Assembly: GCF_900101885.1 (NCBI RefSeq)
Contig: NZ_FNAN01000006.1
Location: 359,125-423,124 of the forward strand
Origin: Dyadobacter soli
GTDB taxonomy: Bacteria > Bacteroidota > Bacteroidia > Cytophagales > Spirosomataceae
Reading direction: 5' to 3'
DNA length: 64,000 nt
Shown: in pieces, positions 25,249-33,795 of the stretch
How positions within the stretch are numbered: the first letter of the stretch is position 1
Layout of the letters: each line of letters starts with the position of its first letter
Translations under genes and position numbers: made by a program
The notes under the pieces: model-generated
Databases searched by the model: none
The model's input: only the letters and a program-made list of their open reading frames with translations
Told to the model about the DNA's origin: nothing

Positions 25249-27771
25249 ATGCGCCGGATTTTCCTCATTCTCCTCCTGATACTTGCCCAATTCGCTAATA
25301 GCAATGCCCAAAGCGTGTCGACGTCCAAGCCCTGGACTTACTGGTGGTGGATGGGTAGCGCGGTTACCAAAGCGGATATCACGGCGCAACTCGAATATTT
25401 CAGCAAATCAGGTCTGGGTGGCGTGCATATCATCCCGATTTACGGGGTTAAGGGGTATGAGAAGGCGGCGATTCCGTTTCTAGGAACGCAATGGCTGGAA
25501 GTAATGCAGCACACGGTTCGCGAAGGAAAGCGGCTCGGATTGGGCGTGGACATGACAACCGGGACCGGCTGGCCTTTTGGCGGGCCGAATGTGACCCAAG
25601 CCATGGCGGCGCAGGGTATGACAGTGGCAGACGGAAAGCTTTCGGTAAAACCAACCGGGCAAAAGGTGAAACGCGCTGCGCCGGGGGGAGAGGGTTTTGT
25701 ACTCGATCCATTCAATGCAAATGGGATGGCGCAATACCTCTCGCGGTTTGATTCTGCATTTGCCAAATCTGCGGACAAGCCGAGAGCAATGTACAACGAC
25801 TCTTATGAAGCTTATGGCGCCAACTGGACGGAGGATTTTGCACAACAATTCCAATGGCGCAGGAAATACGATTTGCTGGCTAAGCTTCCATTGCTCAACG
25901 ACTCGACCGGCAATCCGGAAGCCACATTAGTTAAAATAGACTATCACCAAACCCTGGCGGAGCTGCTGTTGGAACGGTATGCAAAACCCTGGACCGATTG
26001 GAGCCGTGCGCACGGGTTCGTAACGCGCTACCAGGCGCATGGTTCGCCGGGAAACCTGCTGGATTTATATGAAGCCGCCGATATTCCCGAAACGGAATCG
26101 TTTGGTACCAGCCGCTTTAATATACCCGGTCTGCGCGTCGATCCCGATTACTCGATCGATCAGTTTGGCACGCCGAATCCGCTGGCGATGAAGTTTGCTT
26201 CTTCGGCCGCCAATTTATCGGGCAAGAAATTGGTAAGCTCGGAAACGGGTACCTGGCTCGCGAACCATTTCAAGGTTTCGTTATCTCAAATCAAGCCGCA
26301 GATCGATGAGCTTTTTACCGCGGGCATTAACCATATTTTTTACCACGGGACTACCTATTCTCCCGAGAAGGAAGGTTTTCCCGGCTGGCTCTTTTATGCT
26401 TCCACCAATTTTGGCAAAACATCCCATTTCTCCGAGCATTTCCCGCTGCTGAACCGTTACGTGGACTTTTGTCAACGACAATTGCAAAACAGTAAGCCCG
26501 ACAACGACGTACTCGTATATTTCCCGATCCACGACTTGTGGGCTACGAAAGCAAAATCGGGCGGCGGGGTGCATTTGCTGGAAGTGCACCACGTCGATCG
26601 CTGGCTACTGGATTTGCCGTTCGGAAAGCTGTCTGAAAAGCTCTGGAAGGAAGGTTATGCATTCGATTTCGTGTCTGATTTGCAGTTGAAGAAACTTACT
26701 GCCGATGCAAATGGGACTTTGACATCAGGGAATGCCACTTACAGGACCTTGCTTATCCCATCAGCAACCTATTTGCCCGAAGAGACTTTGAAAGAGTTGC
26801 AGCGGCTGGCTAATGCAGGCGCGAAGATCGTCTTCGACCAAAAGCTGCCGGTCACGGTGACCGGTAATGCCCATCATGAGGAGCGGCAAAAAACATTTGG
26901 CGAAGTATTGACACAACTTTCAAACCTGAGAAATGTGAAGGTTTCTACCAATTTAAATGCGGATCTGGCCACGAATGGAGTGGTAAGAGAGCAATTGGCC
27001 GAAAAAGGACTGACTTTCGTCCGCAAAAATCGGGGCGAGGGAGTACCGCTTTATTTTGTGGCGAATCTTGGAAATACGTTTAAAGAAGGCTGGGTAAGGA
27101 TCGGCAAGGGAGGGCAATTCTTCAAGTCGGAACCGCTCAGAGGCGTATCGATGCCGGAAATACGTGGTAACAAAGGCAGTGAGGAGATTTTCCTGCGGCT
27201 ATTGCCAGGGGAATCGTGCTTTTTGACAACTTCGGCCGACGGCCAGGATGCAGCGGAAGTGCGCAACACCGGTAAGCATTTCGATATTAAGGGCAAATGG
27301 GAGCTTGCATTTTTGAATGGCAAACCAAACTTGCCTGCTCCCGCACAGCTTACGGAGCTAACATCCTGGACTTCGTTGCCGGATTCTGCCGCTTATTTTT
27401 CGGGGAAAGCGCGGTACCGCATTACCTTCGACCTGCCCGGATCGGCTGCAAGTTGTGCGAATGCGGCATTGGATCTGGGAGATGTGCGGGAAGTGGCCAA
27501 TGTAAAGCTGAATGGGAAAGACCTCGGCGTGGCCTGGCATATCCCGTTCGTTCTCCCGGTTGGAAAAGCATTGAAATCAAAAGATAATGTGCTGGAAATA
27601 GAAGTAACCAACCTTTCGGCCAACTACATGCGCCTCCGCGACCAGCAGCAGCCCGACTGGAAGAAATTTTACGACATTAATATCGTGGACATTACTTACA
27701 AAAAATTCGATGCTACACGCTGGCAGCCTATGCCGTCGGGGCTGCTGGGGCCTGTGAAATTGGTTTACTAA
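25249..27771 (+). CDS. Secreted GH106-type glycoside hydrolase (probable alpha-L-rhamnosidase)
   Basis: The protein is 840 residues from the ATG at 25249, which begins a good signal peptide (MRRIFLILLLILAQ, cleavage near NAQ). The mature start WTYWWWMGSAVTKADI followed by GLGGVHIIPIYG is typical of the large GH106 family, in which alpha-L-rhamnosidases of pectin-degrading Bacteroidetes are known. SYEAYGANWTEDF near 180 and SSETGT near 330 hold conserved acidic residues. The last 150 residues look like a galactose-binding beta-sandwich. It stands alone between the oxidase cluster and murI, without a SusC/D pair. Substrate is inferred from family only. Confidence 0.82.
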   Translation: MRRIFLILLLILAQFANSNAQSVSTSKPWTYWWWMGSAVTKADITAQLEYFSKSGLGGVHIIPIYGVKGYEKAAIPFLGTQWLEVMQHTVREGKRLGLGVDMTTGTGWPFGGPNVTQAMAAQGMTVADGKLSVKPTGQKVKRAAPGGEGFVLDPFNANGMAQYLSRFDSAFAKSADKPRAMYNDSYEAYGANWTEDFAQQFQWRRKYDLLAKLPLLNDSTGNPEATLVKIDYHQTLAELLLERYAKPWTDWSRAHGFVTRYQAHGSPGNLLDLYEAADIPETESFGTSRFNIPGLRVDPDYSIDQFGTPNPLAMKFASSAANLSGKKLVSSETGTWLANHFKVSLSQIKPQIDELFTAGINHIFYHGTTYSPEKEGFPGWLFYASTNFGKTSHFSEHFPLLNRYVDFCQRQLQNSKPDNDVLVYFPIHDLWATKAKSGGGVHLLEVHHVDRWLLDLPFGKLSEKLWKEGYAFDFVSDLQLKKLTADANGTLTSGNATYRTLLIPSATYLPEETLKELQRLANAGAKIVFDQKLPVTVTGNAHHEERQKTFGEVLTQLSNLRNVKVSTNLNADLATNGVVREQLAEKGLTFVRKNRGEGVPLYFVANLGNTFKEGWVRIGKGGQFFKSEPLRGVSMPEIRGNKGSEEIFLRLLPGESCFLTTSADGQDAAEVRNTGKHFDIKGKWELAFLNGKPNLPAPAQLTELTSWTSLPDSAAYFSGKARYRITFDLPGSAASCANAALDLGDVREVANVKLNGKDLGVAWHIPFVLPVGKALKSKDNVLEIEVTNLSANYMRLRDQQQPDWKKFYDINIVDITYKKFDATRWQPMPSGLLGPVKLVY

Positions 27772-27775
27772 TGCA

Positions 27776-28609
27776 TTACTCCCACAATGGGTAATGTTCC
27801 AGCTGGATTTGCCGCCCGAAGAATATGTTTGTCGATTGCTCGAACGACAAGGTATAATCCGACACATAGAACTGCCGCTTGCCTTCACCTTTTTCATTGA
27901 TGAGGTAATGTTGTTCGAGCCAGGCTTTCAGTGAGCGTGCCACGATCTCGGAAGTATCGAGCGTTTCAATCGCCTCGCCGTAGAATTTGCGAATCTGCGT
28001 TTTAATTAATGGGTAATGCGTGCAACCGAGGATTAATGCCTCGATACCATTCAGCGACACGTCCGATAGATAATTGGCGATGACGCTTTCACTGATATTA
28101 TTATCAAAAAAGCCTTCCTCGATCATCGGGGCCAGCAGTGGCGTAGCGAGTGATTTCAGGTGAATGTTCCTGTCCAGCGCATCGACCTTCTTTTTGTATA
28201 CATTAGATAGAACCGTCTGCTTGGTGCCGATCAGGCCGATGGTTTTCCCTTCATAATGCTCTTTCACATAATCCACCACCGGATCGATCACATTCAAAAC
28301 CTTCGCTTTGCTTCCCACGTACTCTCGCACGAGCTCGTAAGCGGCGGCGGACGCGGAGTTGCAGGCGATGAGGATCAGTTTGCAGTTCTGCTGTAACAGC
28401 ATATTACAGATTTTGATCGAATAGGCCTGAATGGCTGCCGTGGACTTGTCGCCGTAAGGCAAATGCGCCGTGTCGCCGAAATAAATGGTGTTTTCCTGGG
28501 GAAGCAACCTGGTTACGGCGCTGGCGACGGTCATACCGCCGATTCCGCTGTCAAAAATTCCGATGGGTGCAGAGGAGTCGAGCATTGGGGAAGTCCTTTT
28601 GGTGGTCAA
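27776..28609 (-). CDS. murI: Glutamate racemase
   Basis: MurI converts L-glutamate to D-glutamate for peptidoglycan. The two catalytic cysteines are present: C83 in IACNSASAAA and C196 in LGCTHYP. The N-terminal IGIFDSGIGGMTVA and YFGDTAHLPYG motifs are conserved. Length of 277 residues is usual. A later in-frame ATG (MLDSSAP, residue 9) could be the true start. It converges with the GH106 gene with almost no space (4 bases) and is divergent from the sigma factor gene. Confidence 0.96.
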   Translation of the reverse strand: MTTKRTSPMLDSSAPIGIFDSGIGGMTVASAVTRLLPQENTIYFGDTAHLPYGDKSTAAIQAYSIKICNMLLQQNCKLILIACNSASAAAYELVREYVGSKAKVLNVIDPVVDYVKEHYEGKTIGLIGTKQTVLSNVYKKKVDALDRNIHLKSLATPLLAPMIEEGFFDNNISESVIANYLSDVSLNGIEALILGCTHYPLIKTQIRKFYGEAIETLDTSEIVARSLKAWLEQHYLINEKGEGKRQFYVSDYTLSFEQSTNIFFGRQIQLEHYPLWE

Positions 28610-28714
28610 TGAGTGATATTCGCATCAAAGCTAAAAAATTATCAAAAAACTTTTCCCGCACATGCAACCTCACAATGAGGAATGCGCATCTTGCTGTCGA
28701 AACCACCAATTAGA

Positions 28715-29305
28715 ATGGGTCGAATTTTAGCACTATTTAGCCAGGAAGCACAGCTCGTCAAAGCACTCAGGAAGGAAGACCCTAAGGCGCAGCGACAGCT
28801 TTACGACAAGTACAGCCATCGCATGCTGGCTTTGTGCTTCCGCTATGTATGCGACGATATGGCGGCCGAGGACGTGATGGTGGAAGGTTTTTTGAGGGTT
28901 TTTGAAAAAATAAACCAGTTCAGCGGAGAGGGAAGTTTCGAAGGGTGGATCAGGAGAATTATGGTGAACGAGTCGCTGGGATATTTGCGGAAACAAAAGA
29001 GGATACTGGAAGACAACATTTCGGACGAGGCTAATAACATCCCCGATTACACCCACGCCGACCAGAATCTTGAAACGGAAGAATTAATGGCCCTTATCGA
29101 AGCATTGCCGGTGGGTTACCGGACGGTTTTCAACCTGTATGCGATCGAGGGCTACGCACACATTGAAATCGCCCAGATGATGGGTATTACCGAAAGTACA
29201 TCGAAATCACAATTGCACCGTGCCCGCGCCCTGCTGCAAAAGATGGTCGCGGAATGGGAAAATGGTTATAAAAAAAAAGTAGACTATGAAAAAGCATCCT
29301 GTTGA
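28715..29305 (+). CDS. ECF-type RNA polymerase sigma factor
   Basis: This is a sigma-70 family factor of about 196 residues, with region 2 (DPKAQRQLYDKYSHRMLALCFRYV... EDVMVEGFLRVFEKI) and region 4 (LPVGYRTVFNLYAIEGYAHIEIAQMMG then a helix-turn-helix SKSQLHRARALL). Regions 1.1 and 3 are absent, which makes it an ECF factor. I prefer ATG 28715 (MGRILALF), although an in-frame ATG at 28682 adds 11 residues. The next gene overlaps its end by 20 bases and encodes a membrane protein that may control it. Target genes are unknown. Confidence 0.9.
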   Translation: MGRILALFSQEAQLVKALRKEDPKAQRQLYDKYSHRMLALCFRYVCDDMAAEDVMVEGFLRVFEKINQFSGEGSFEGWIRRIMVNESLGYLRKQKRILEDNISDEANNIPDYTHADQNLETEELMALIEALPVGYRTVFNLYAIEGYAHIEIAQMMGITESTSKSQLHRARALLQKMVAEWENGYKKKVDYEKASC

Positions 29306-30191
29306 TGATCTTTTCAAGCGCAGACTCGAAGGAATGGAAAGAACGCCTTCGGAAAATGCGTGGCTTAAAATTCAGGAAAAGCAGCCCGGGAGCAGTCGCT
29401 CGGCGAGACGTCTCGCGGCTGTGTGGGGTTGGTATGCTGCGGCCGGTGTGGCTGCGGCGGTGATGGGAGGGTACCTGGTTTGGCAGAATCAGCAGGACGC
29501 TTCGCCGGGAAGCATTCAATCGCGGCAGACTGTTGCGGCAGCTAAGGCCACACAAGTTGATTCGGTTGTTTCTCCGGTTGAAAAGTTAAATGCGCCTATT
29601 GAACAGTTGGCGGTAACGGAGAAAAAAGATAGTGCCGGAGTTGAAAATGTCGGCAAAAGTTTGAAACCCACATATAGCGCCGCTGGTAATTCAGAAACGC
29701 AATTAGCGCAAAAACAAATAGCCAAAGCGCCGGACACGAAAGCATCGAATGTGAAAACACCGGGCATTCAGGTATCAAATGCCCAGGTAGAGCCTGTTCA
29801 GAATGCGCCGGTGATGGCTTTGAATGAAAAACCTTCCGTTCCGGTAAATGCAATACAGCCGGAACCTTTAAAAAAACCTGCGACGCAGGATATCAAGACT
29901 TTGCCTGACGAGCCAGCTGTTAGTCAGGTGAACAAGCCGGAACCCGAACCGACGAGAACGATTGTCGCGGTGGTGGAGACCGGTACTAATGAATCGGAAG
30001 AAAAGCCACGCAATACCCGGTTTGCCAGGGTTTTCCGTCAGCTCAAAAATGCGAGAGCGGGGGAGAAGGTCGATTGGGAGGAAGTGGGTTTTAATCCAAA
30101 AAATCTGGTAGCACGCGTGGACGATCGCCTGCGTGGGAAGGATGAAAAAAGTAATGAAAGAGATCACCCTAAAGACAAGACAAAACTGTAA
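29286..30191 (+). CDS. One-TM protein, possible anti-sigma factor
   Basis: This is a 301-residue protein not resembling a named family. The first 40 residues are cytoplasmic and charged, a TM helix spans about residues 43-62 (AAGVAAAVMGGYLVWQ), and the remaining 240 are outside the membrane, mostly disordered and rich in Pro, Lys, Val and Gln. There is no zinc-type HxxxCxxC motif, so it is not a standard ZAS anti-sigma. Overlap with the sigma gene and the membrane topology suggest it binds the sigma factor through its N-terminus. This is inference. Confidence 0.68.
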   Translation: MKKHPVDDLFKRRLEGMERTPSENAWLKIQEKQPGSSRSARRLAAVWGWYAAAGVAAAVMGGYLVWQNQQDASPGSIQSRQTVAAAKATQVDSVVSPVEKLNAPIEQLAVTEKKDSAGVENVGKSLKPTYSAAGNSETQLAQKQIAKAPDTKASNVKTPGIQVSNAQVEPVQNAPVMALNEKPSVPVNAIQPEPLKKPATQDIKTLPDEPAVSQVNKPEPEPTRTIVAVVETGTNESEEKPRNTRFARVFRQLKNARAGEKVDWEEVGFNPKNLVARVDDRLRGKDEKSNERDHPKDKTKL

Positions 30192-30202
30192 TCTGTTAAG
30201 CC

Positions 30203-31318
30203 ATGAAAAGTAAAATATATGCAATGGCAATGCTGGTATTGTTTGCCATTGGCGCGCGCGCTGGTTCGCTGAAACTGAATGAAAAGTTTAATGACCAGTT
30301 TTCCGATAAGGATTCGATCATTGTGACATTCGGAGATAAGACGAGGCTGATCATTTACGGAGAGAACCGGCAGGAATTGGAGAAGATCATGAAGTATGAT
30401 TTGAATGCATTGCTGAAAGACCTGAAAGTAAGGCTCGACAGCACCCAGGCCGATACAACATTCTTGCGGGAGGAGTTTGACGGAAACAAGTACCTGAAAA
30501 ACCCGGGCGAGGCCAACGAAAAAGATTATTTGAGGATCGGACTCAGGGGCATTCACATCAAGGACGGCGATACACGTGTTTCCATCGACGGTAAGGGCGT
30601 GGAAGTAAAAGATGGCGATGAGGTTGTTTCATCGGACTCGACTTACCGCCGCGTGGGCAAGCGTTTCCACCGGCGCTCGTGGGGCGGATCGAGCCCGCGG
30701 AAAGGATTCAATATTGCATTGGGCCTCAATACGTATGGTACCAATGAGACTACCGCCGGGTTCAACAAATCCGATTATGACCTGAAACCATTCGGATCGC
30801 GCTATGTGAGCCTGGGCTACGTGGCCAGCGCGAATGTGGTCAGGGGAAAAGACGCGAGGCTCACACTCGATTTCGGGGTCGATTTCTCCTGGTACAACAT
30901 GATGTACGATGGTAACAATACCATCATCAAGACGGACGATGCGGTCGAGTTTGTTCCGGTGGTTGATGATAACAAGCAAGAGGTGGAGGTGAGGAAATCG
31001 AAACTTGTTGTGCCTTACGTGAACCTGTCGATCATGCCCACGCTAAGCTTTTCGCGGTCGTTCATTTCCTACATTAGTGCCGGCGCTTACGGTGGCTATC
31101 GCCTGGGCAGCTACACGAAAGTTCGGAAGGTGGGAACGAAGGATGTGGACCACGACCGACGTAACTTTTACATCGAAGATTTGCGCTATGGCTTAGCCGC
31201 CGAAATAGGTATCCGTAACTTTCCTGACTTCTTTGTGAACTATGATTTGAACAATCTTTTCGAAGCCAATCGTGGGCCGTCGGTACGGATGCTCAGTTTT
31301 GGGGTGAGGTTGTTTTAA
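30203..31318 (+). CDS. Predicted outer-membrane beta-barrel protein
   Basis: The 371-residue protein starts with a signal peptide (MKSKIYAMAMLVLFAIGARA). Residues 25-150 form a charged region with repeated DKDS/KDGD patterns. From about residue 160 alternating polar and hydrophobic strands (GFNIALGLNTYG, RYVSLGYVAS, RLTLDFGVDFSWYNMMY) run to the final LSFGVRLF, whose last Phe is typical of outer-membrane barrels. It lies 11 bases after the one-TM gene, so the three form a sigma/membrane/outer-membrane trio. I do not recognise a specific family; it is reminiscent of PorT-type barrel domains. Confidence 0.7.
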   Translation: MKSKIYAMAMLVLFAIGARAGSLKLNEKFNDQFSDKDSIIVTFGDKTRLIIYGENRQELEKIMKYDLNALLKDLKVRLDSTQADTTFLREEFDGNKYLKNPGEANEKDYLRIGLRGIHIKDGDTRVSIDGKGVEVKDGDEVVSSDSTYRRVGKRFHRRSWGGSSPRKGFNIALGLNTYGTNETTAGFNKSDYDLKPFGSRYVSLGYVASANVVRGKDARLTLDFGVDFSWYNMMYDGNNTIIKTDDAVEFVPVVDDNKQEVEVRKSKLVVPYVNLSIMPTLSFSRSFISYISAGAYGGYRLGSYTKVRKVGTKDVDHDRRNFYIEDLRYGLAAEIGIRNFPDFFVNYDLNNLFEANRGPSVRMLSFGVRLF

Positions 31319-31334
31319 AGTCGAAAAGTGCCCG

Positions 31335-31380
31335 TGCGGCCTGGAATCGCGGTTTTTGATTCCAGGCCGCATTTTTTTTT
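31335..31380 (+). terminator. Terminator after the sigma-factor operon
   Basis: TGCGGCCTGGAATC and GATTCCAGGCCGCA pair perfectly over 14 bases, followed by two runs of nine to ten T. Confidence 0.9.
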
Positions 31381-31398
31381 ATTTTTTTTTCAAAAGAA

Positions 31399-31429
31399 TT
31401 TGAGAATCTAAAAAATGGGTATAATTTTG
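31399..31429 (+). promoter_or_regulatory. Promoter of the tRNA-Tyr gene group
   Basis: TTTG at 31399-31402, a 19-base spacer and TAATTTTG at 31422-31429 match the Bacteroidota consensus closely. The tRNA-Tyr gene begins about 54 bases downstream. Confidence 0.8.
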
Positions 31430-31482
31430 CGACTCCAAATTGTGAAACAAACGGTTTTCACGCTTGTGTTGAAATGTTGTCT

Positions 31483-31565
31483 GGGGGTGTACCAGAGTGG
31501 CCAAATGGGGCAGACTGTAAATCTGCTGGTGTATGCCTACGGTGGTTCGAATCCATCCGCCCCCA
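31483..31565 (+). tRNA. tRNA-Tyr (GTA)
   Basis: The acceptor arms GGGGGTG and CGCCCCC pair with one T-G wobble. The anticodon stem GCAGA/TCTGC encloses CTGTAAA with anticodon GTA at 31517-31519. A long variable arm makes it 83 bases, as expected for bacterial tRNA-Tyr. The T-loop TTCGAAT is present. Confidence 0.95.
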
Positions 31566-31628
31566 CAGTTTGAGTCTGAGAAAGCACTTCAAATCATACC
31601 AGTTTTGAAGTAAAAGACGAAGACAGAT

Positions 31629-31701
31629 GCGGAAGTAGCTCAGCTGGTAGAGCGATAGCCTTCCAAGCTATAGGTCGCGAGTTCGAACCTCGTCTTCCGC
31701 T
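31629..31701 (+). tRNA. tRNA-Gly (TCC)
   Basis: GCGGAAG and CTTCCGC form the acceptor stem with discriminator T. The anticodon stem encloses CTTCCAA with anticodon TCC. D-arm GTAGCTCAGCTGGTAGAGC and T-loop GTTCGAACC are normal. Confidence 0.95.
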
Positions 31702-31719
31702 CAAAAAGAAACATCATCG

Positions 31720-31769
31720 AAGCGATTAGCGAAAACATTCAATAGATAACTTTCGCTAATCGCTTTTTG
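31720..31769 (+). terminator. Terminator after tRNA-Gly
   Basis: AAGCGATTAGCGAAA and TTTCGCTAATCGCTT pair perfectly over 15 bases around a 16-base loop and run into a T-tract. It separates tRNA-Gly from the tRNA-Thr-like copies. Confidence 0.88.
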
Positions 31770-31798
31770 GTTCTAAGAACATTGCCTAACGGCATTAT

Positions 31799-31850
31799 GC
31801 TTTTGTAGCTCAGGGCGGTCCGCCGATGCGGTAGAGCACTTCCCTGGGAA
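31799..31850 (+). pseudogene. tRNA-Thr-like remnant, copy 1
   Basis: GCTTTTGTAGCTCAGGG and GGTAGAGCACTTCC are identical to the 5' half of the intact tRNA-Thr at 31974. Between them lies an insert of about 14 bases in the D-loop (CGGTCCGCCGATGC). The copy breaks off in the anticodon arm (CCTGGGAAGAAG) and has no T-arm or 3' acceptor strand. Confidence 0.8.
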
Positions 31851-31872
31851 GAAGAAAAAAAGAAGTAATAAT

Positions 31873-31965
31873 GCTTTTGTAGCTCAGGGACGGTCCGCCG
31901 CGCGGTAGAGCACTTCCTTTGTAAGGAAGAGGTCAGGGCGCTTCGGAGAAGGCAAGAAGAAATAA
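31873..31965 (+). pseudogene. tRNA-Thr-like remnant, copy 2 (TGT anticodon loop)
   Basis: This copy has the same 5' acceptor strand and D-arm as tRNA-Thr, with a D-loop insert nearly identical to that of copy 1 (ACGGTCCGCCGCGC). Its anticodon arm is complete: CTTCC-TTTGTAA-GGAAG, anticodon TGT. After GAGGTCAGGG the T-arm is replaced by CGCTTCGGAGAAGGC and an A-rich tail, so no acceptor stem can form. Confidence 0.8.
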
Positions 31966-31973
31966 AGTACAAT

Positions 31974-32045
<72 letters not shown>

Positions 32046-32190
32046 CGAAAAGTGAGGGTTTTGTGCTCGCTTTAAACTTGATCCTGATTTGGTAAATGAT
32101 TGCGGTGTTTGATTGCAGTAAAGCCAGCAGGATCAATTAGTAGTGTATAATAAATTCGTAATAACTTTTAATTTTAAGCGTACTTAAGTC

Positions 32191-33378
32191 ATGGCAAAAG
32201 AGACGTTTGACCGCTCGAAACCCCACGTAAATATTGGTACTATCGGGCACGTTGACCACGGTAAAACTACCCTTACAGCGGCGATTACAACTGTGTTGGC
32301 TGATAAAGGTTTTGCACAGAAACGCGACTTTTCTTCAATCGACAATGCTCCTGAAGAGAAAGAGCGCGGTATCACAATCAATACCTCACACGTAGAATAC
32401 CAGACAGCCAACCGTCACTATGCGCACGTTGACTGCCCAGGTCACGCTGACTACGTGAAGAACATGGTAACTGGTGCTGCTCAGATGGACGGCGCAATCA
32501 TCGTGGTTGCTGCTACTGACGGTCCTATGCCACAAACTCGTGAGCACATCCTTCTTGCTCGTCAGGTAGGTGTTCCTCAGCTTGTTGTGTTCATGAACAA
32601 AGTGGACATGGTTGATGATCCGGAACTTCTTGAACTCGTTGAGATGGAAATCCGTGAGCTTCTTAGCTTCTACGAATTCGATGGTGACAACATTCCAGTT
32701 GTACAAGGCTCTGCTTTGGGTGGTCTTAACGGCGATCCGAAATGGGTTAAAACTATCGAAGATCTGATGGATGCTGTTGATAACTGGATTCCAATTCCTC
32801 CACGTATGACAGATCTTCCATTCTTGATGCCTGTTGAAGACGTATTCTCGATCACTGGTCGTGGTACTGTTGCAACTGGTCGTATCGAGCGTGGTATCAT
32901 CAACTCTGGTGAAGCCGTTGATATCCTTGGTATGGGTGCAGAAGGTCTTAAATCTACCGTAACTGGTGTTGAGATGTTCCGTAAGATCCTTGACCGCGGT
33001 GAAGCTGGTGACAACGTAGGTTTGTTGCTTCGCGGTATCGACAAAGAAGATATCCGTCGTGGTATGGTAATCTGTAAGCCAGGTTCTGTTAAGCCTCACT
33101 TGCACTTCAAAGGTGAAGTTTACGTACTGTCGAAAGAAGAAGGTGGACGTCACACTCCATTCTTTAACAAATACCGTCCTCAGTTCTACTTCCGTACCAC
33201 TGACGTGACAGGTGAAATCTCACTTCCAGCAGGTGTTGAAATGGTTATGCCAGGTGACAACATCACTATCGAAGTGAAACTGATCAACAAAATCGCTATG
33301 GAAAAAGGTCTTCGCTTCGCGATCCGTGAAGGTGGACGTACCGTAGGTGCTGGTCAGGTAACTGAAATTCTTGACTAA
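32191..33378 (+). CDS. tuf: Elongation factor Tu
   Basis: EF-Tu delivers aminoacyl-tRNA to the ribosome as a GTP complex. The GTPase motifs are intact: GHVDHGKTT (P-loop) at residue 18, DCPGHADY at about 81, and NKVDMVDD near 136. The effector region RGITINTSH is conserved. Domains 2 and 3 follow to a total of 395 residues, the standard length. Codon use is strongly biased towards a few codons, as for a very highly expressed gene. It has its own strong terminator before tRNA-Trp. Confidence 0.98.
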   Translation: MAKETFDRSKPHVNIGTIGHVDHGKTTLTAAITTVLADKGFAQKRDFSSIDNAPEEKERGITINTSHVEYQTANRHYAHVDCPGHADYVKNMVTGAAQMDGAIIVVAATDGPMPQTREHILLARQVGVPQLVVFMNKVDMVDDPELLELVEMEIRELLSFYEFDGDNIPVVQGSALGGLNGDPKWVKTIEDLMDAVDNWIPIPPRMTDLPFLMPVEDVFSITGRGTVATGRIERGIINSGEAVDILGMGAEGLKSTVTGVEMFRKILDRGEAGDNVGLLLRGIDKEDIRRGMVICKPGSVKPHLHFKGEVYVLSKEEGGRHTPFFNKYRPQFYFRTTDVTGEISLPAGVEMVMPGDNITIEVKLINKIAMEKGLRFAIREGGRTVGAGQVTEILD

Positions 33379-33394
33379 TCAAGATAGCAATATT

Positions 33395-33434
33395 AAAACA
33401 AGTGCATTTCTTTTGGAATGCACTTGTTTTTTAT
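33395..33434 (+). terminator. tuf terminator
   Basis: AAAACAAGTGCATT and AATGCACTTGTTTT pair perfectly over 14 bases around an 8-base loop and end in a T-run. Its right arm contains the -33 TTG of the next promoter. Confidence 0.88.
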
Positions 33435-33452
33435 AAAAAAGTCGTATCTTTG
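33424..33452 (+). promoter_or_regulatory. Promoter of tRNA-Trp and the secE-nusG-rpl operon
   Basis: TTG at 33424-33426, an 18-base spacer and TATCTTTG at 33445-33452 fit the Bacteroidota consensus. The TTG lies inside the 3' arm of the tuf terminator, so the two signals overlap. Confidence 0.75.
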
Positions 33453-33480
33453 CAGCCCCGAATGGGTAATTGCACGATAA

Positions 33481-33551
33481 ACGGGTGTAGTTCAAGGGTA
33501 GAATAGCGGTCTCCAAAACCGTTGATGGGAGTTCGAATCTCTCCACCCGTG
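33481..33551 (+). tRNA. tRNA-Trp (CCA)
   Basis: ACGGGTG and CACCCGT form the acceptor stem with discriminator G. The anticodon loop CTCCAAA has anticodon CCA. The T-arm GGAGTTCGAATCTCC is perfect. It is placed directly before secE, an order seen in many bacteria. Confidence 0.95.
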
Positions 33552-33570
33552 CATAAATCGAAAAGGTGAA

Positions 33571-33762
33571 ATGGAAAAATTTACTTCTTTTTTGAAAGCG
33601 TCCTGGGAAGAAATGACCCAACATGTTACATGGCCGCCTTTCAACGAACTGCAAGCCAACACCACACTGGTGCTTGTAGGTTCGCTCATTTTTGCCTTCG
33701 TGGTAGGTGTGATGGATCTCGTATTTGAGAACGCACTGAAACTGTTTTACCAGTCTTTCTAA
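33571..33762 (+). CDS. secE: Preprotein translocase subunit SecE
   Basis: SecE is the small essential subunit that clamps SecY in the protein-conducting channel. At 63 residues it is the short one-TM form. The amphipathic start FLKASWEEMTQHVTWPPFNE has the conserved W-P segment, and one TM helix follows (LVLVGSLIFAFVVGVMDLVF). It lies between tRNA-Trp and nusG, the classical position, which supports the call for such a short protein. Confidence 0.93.
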   Translation: MEKFTSFLKASWEEMTQHVTWPPFNELQANTTLVLVGSLIFAFVVGVMDLVFENALKLFYQSF

Positions 33763-33795
33763 GGCTATTTTAGTAAAGATAACCCCCTGAAAGGT

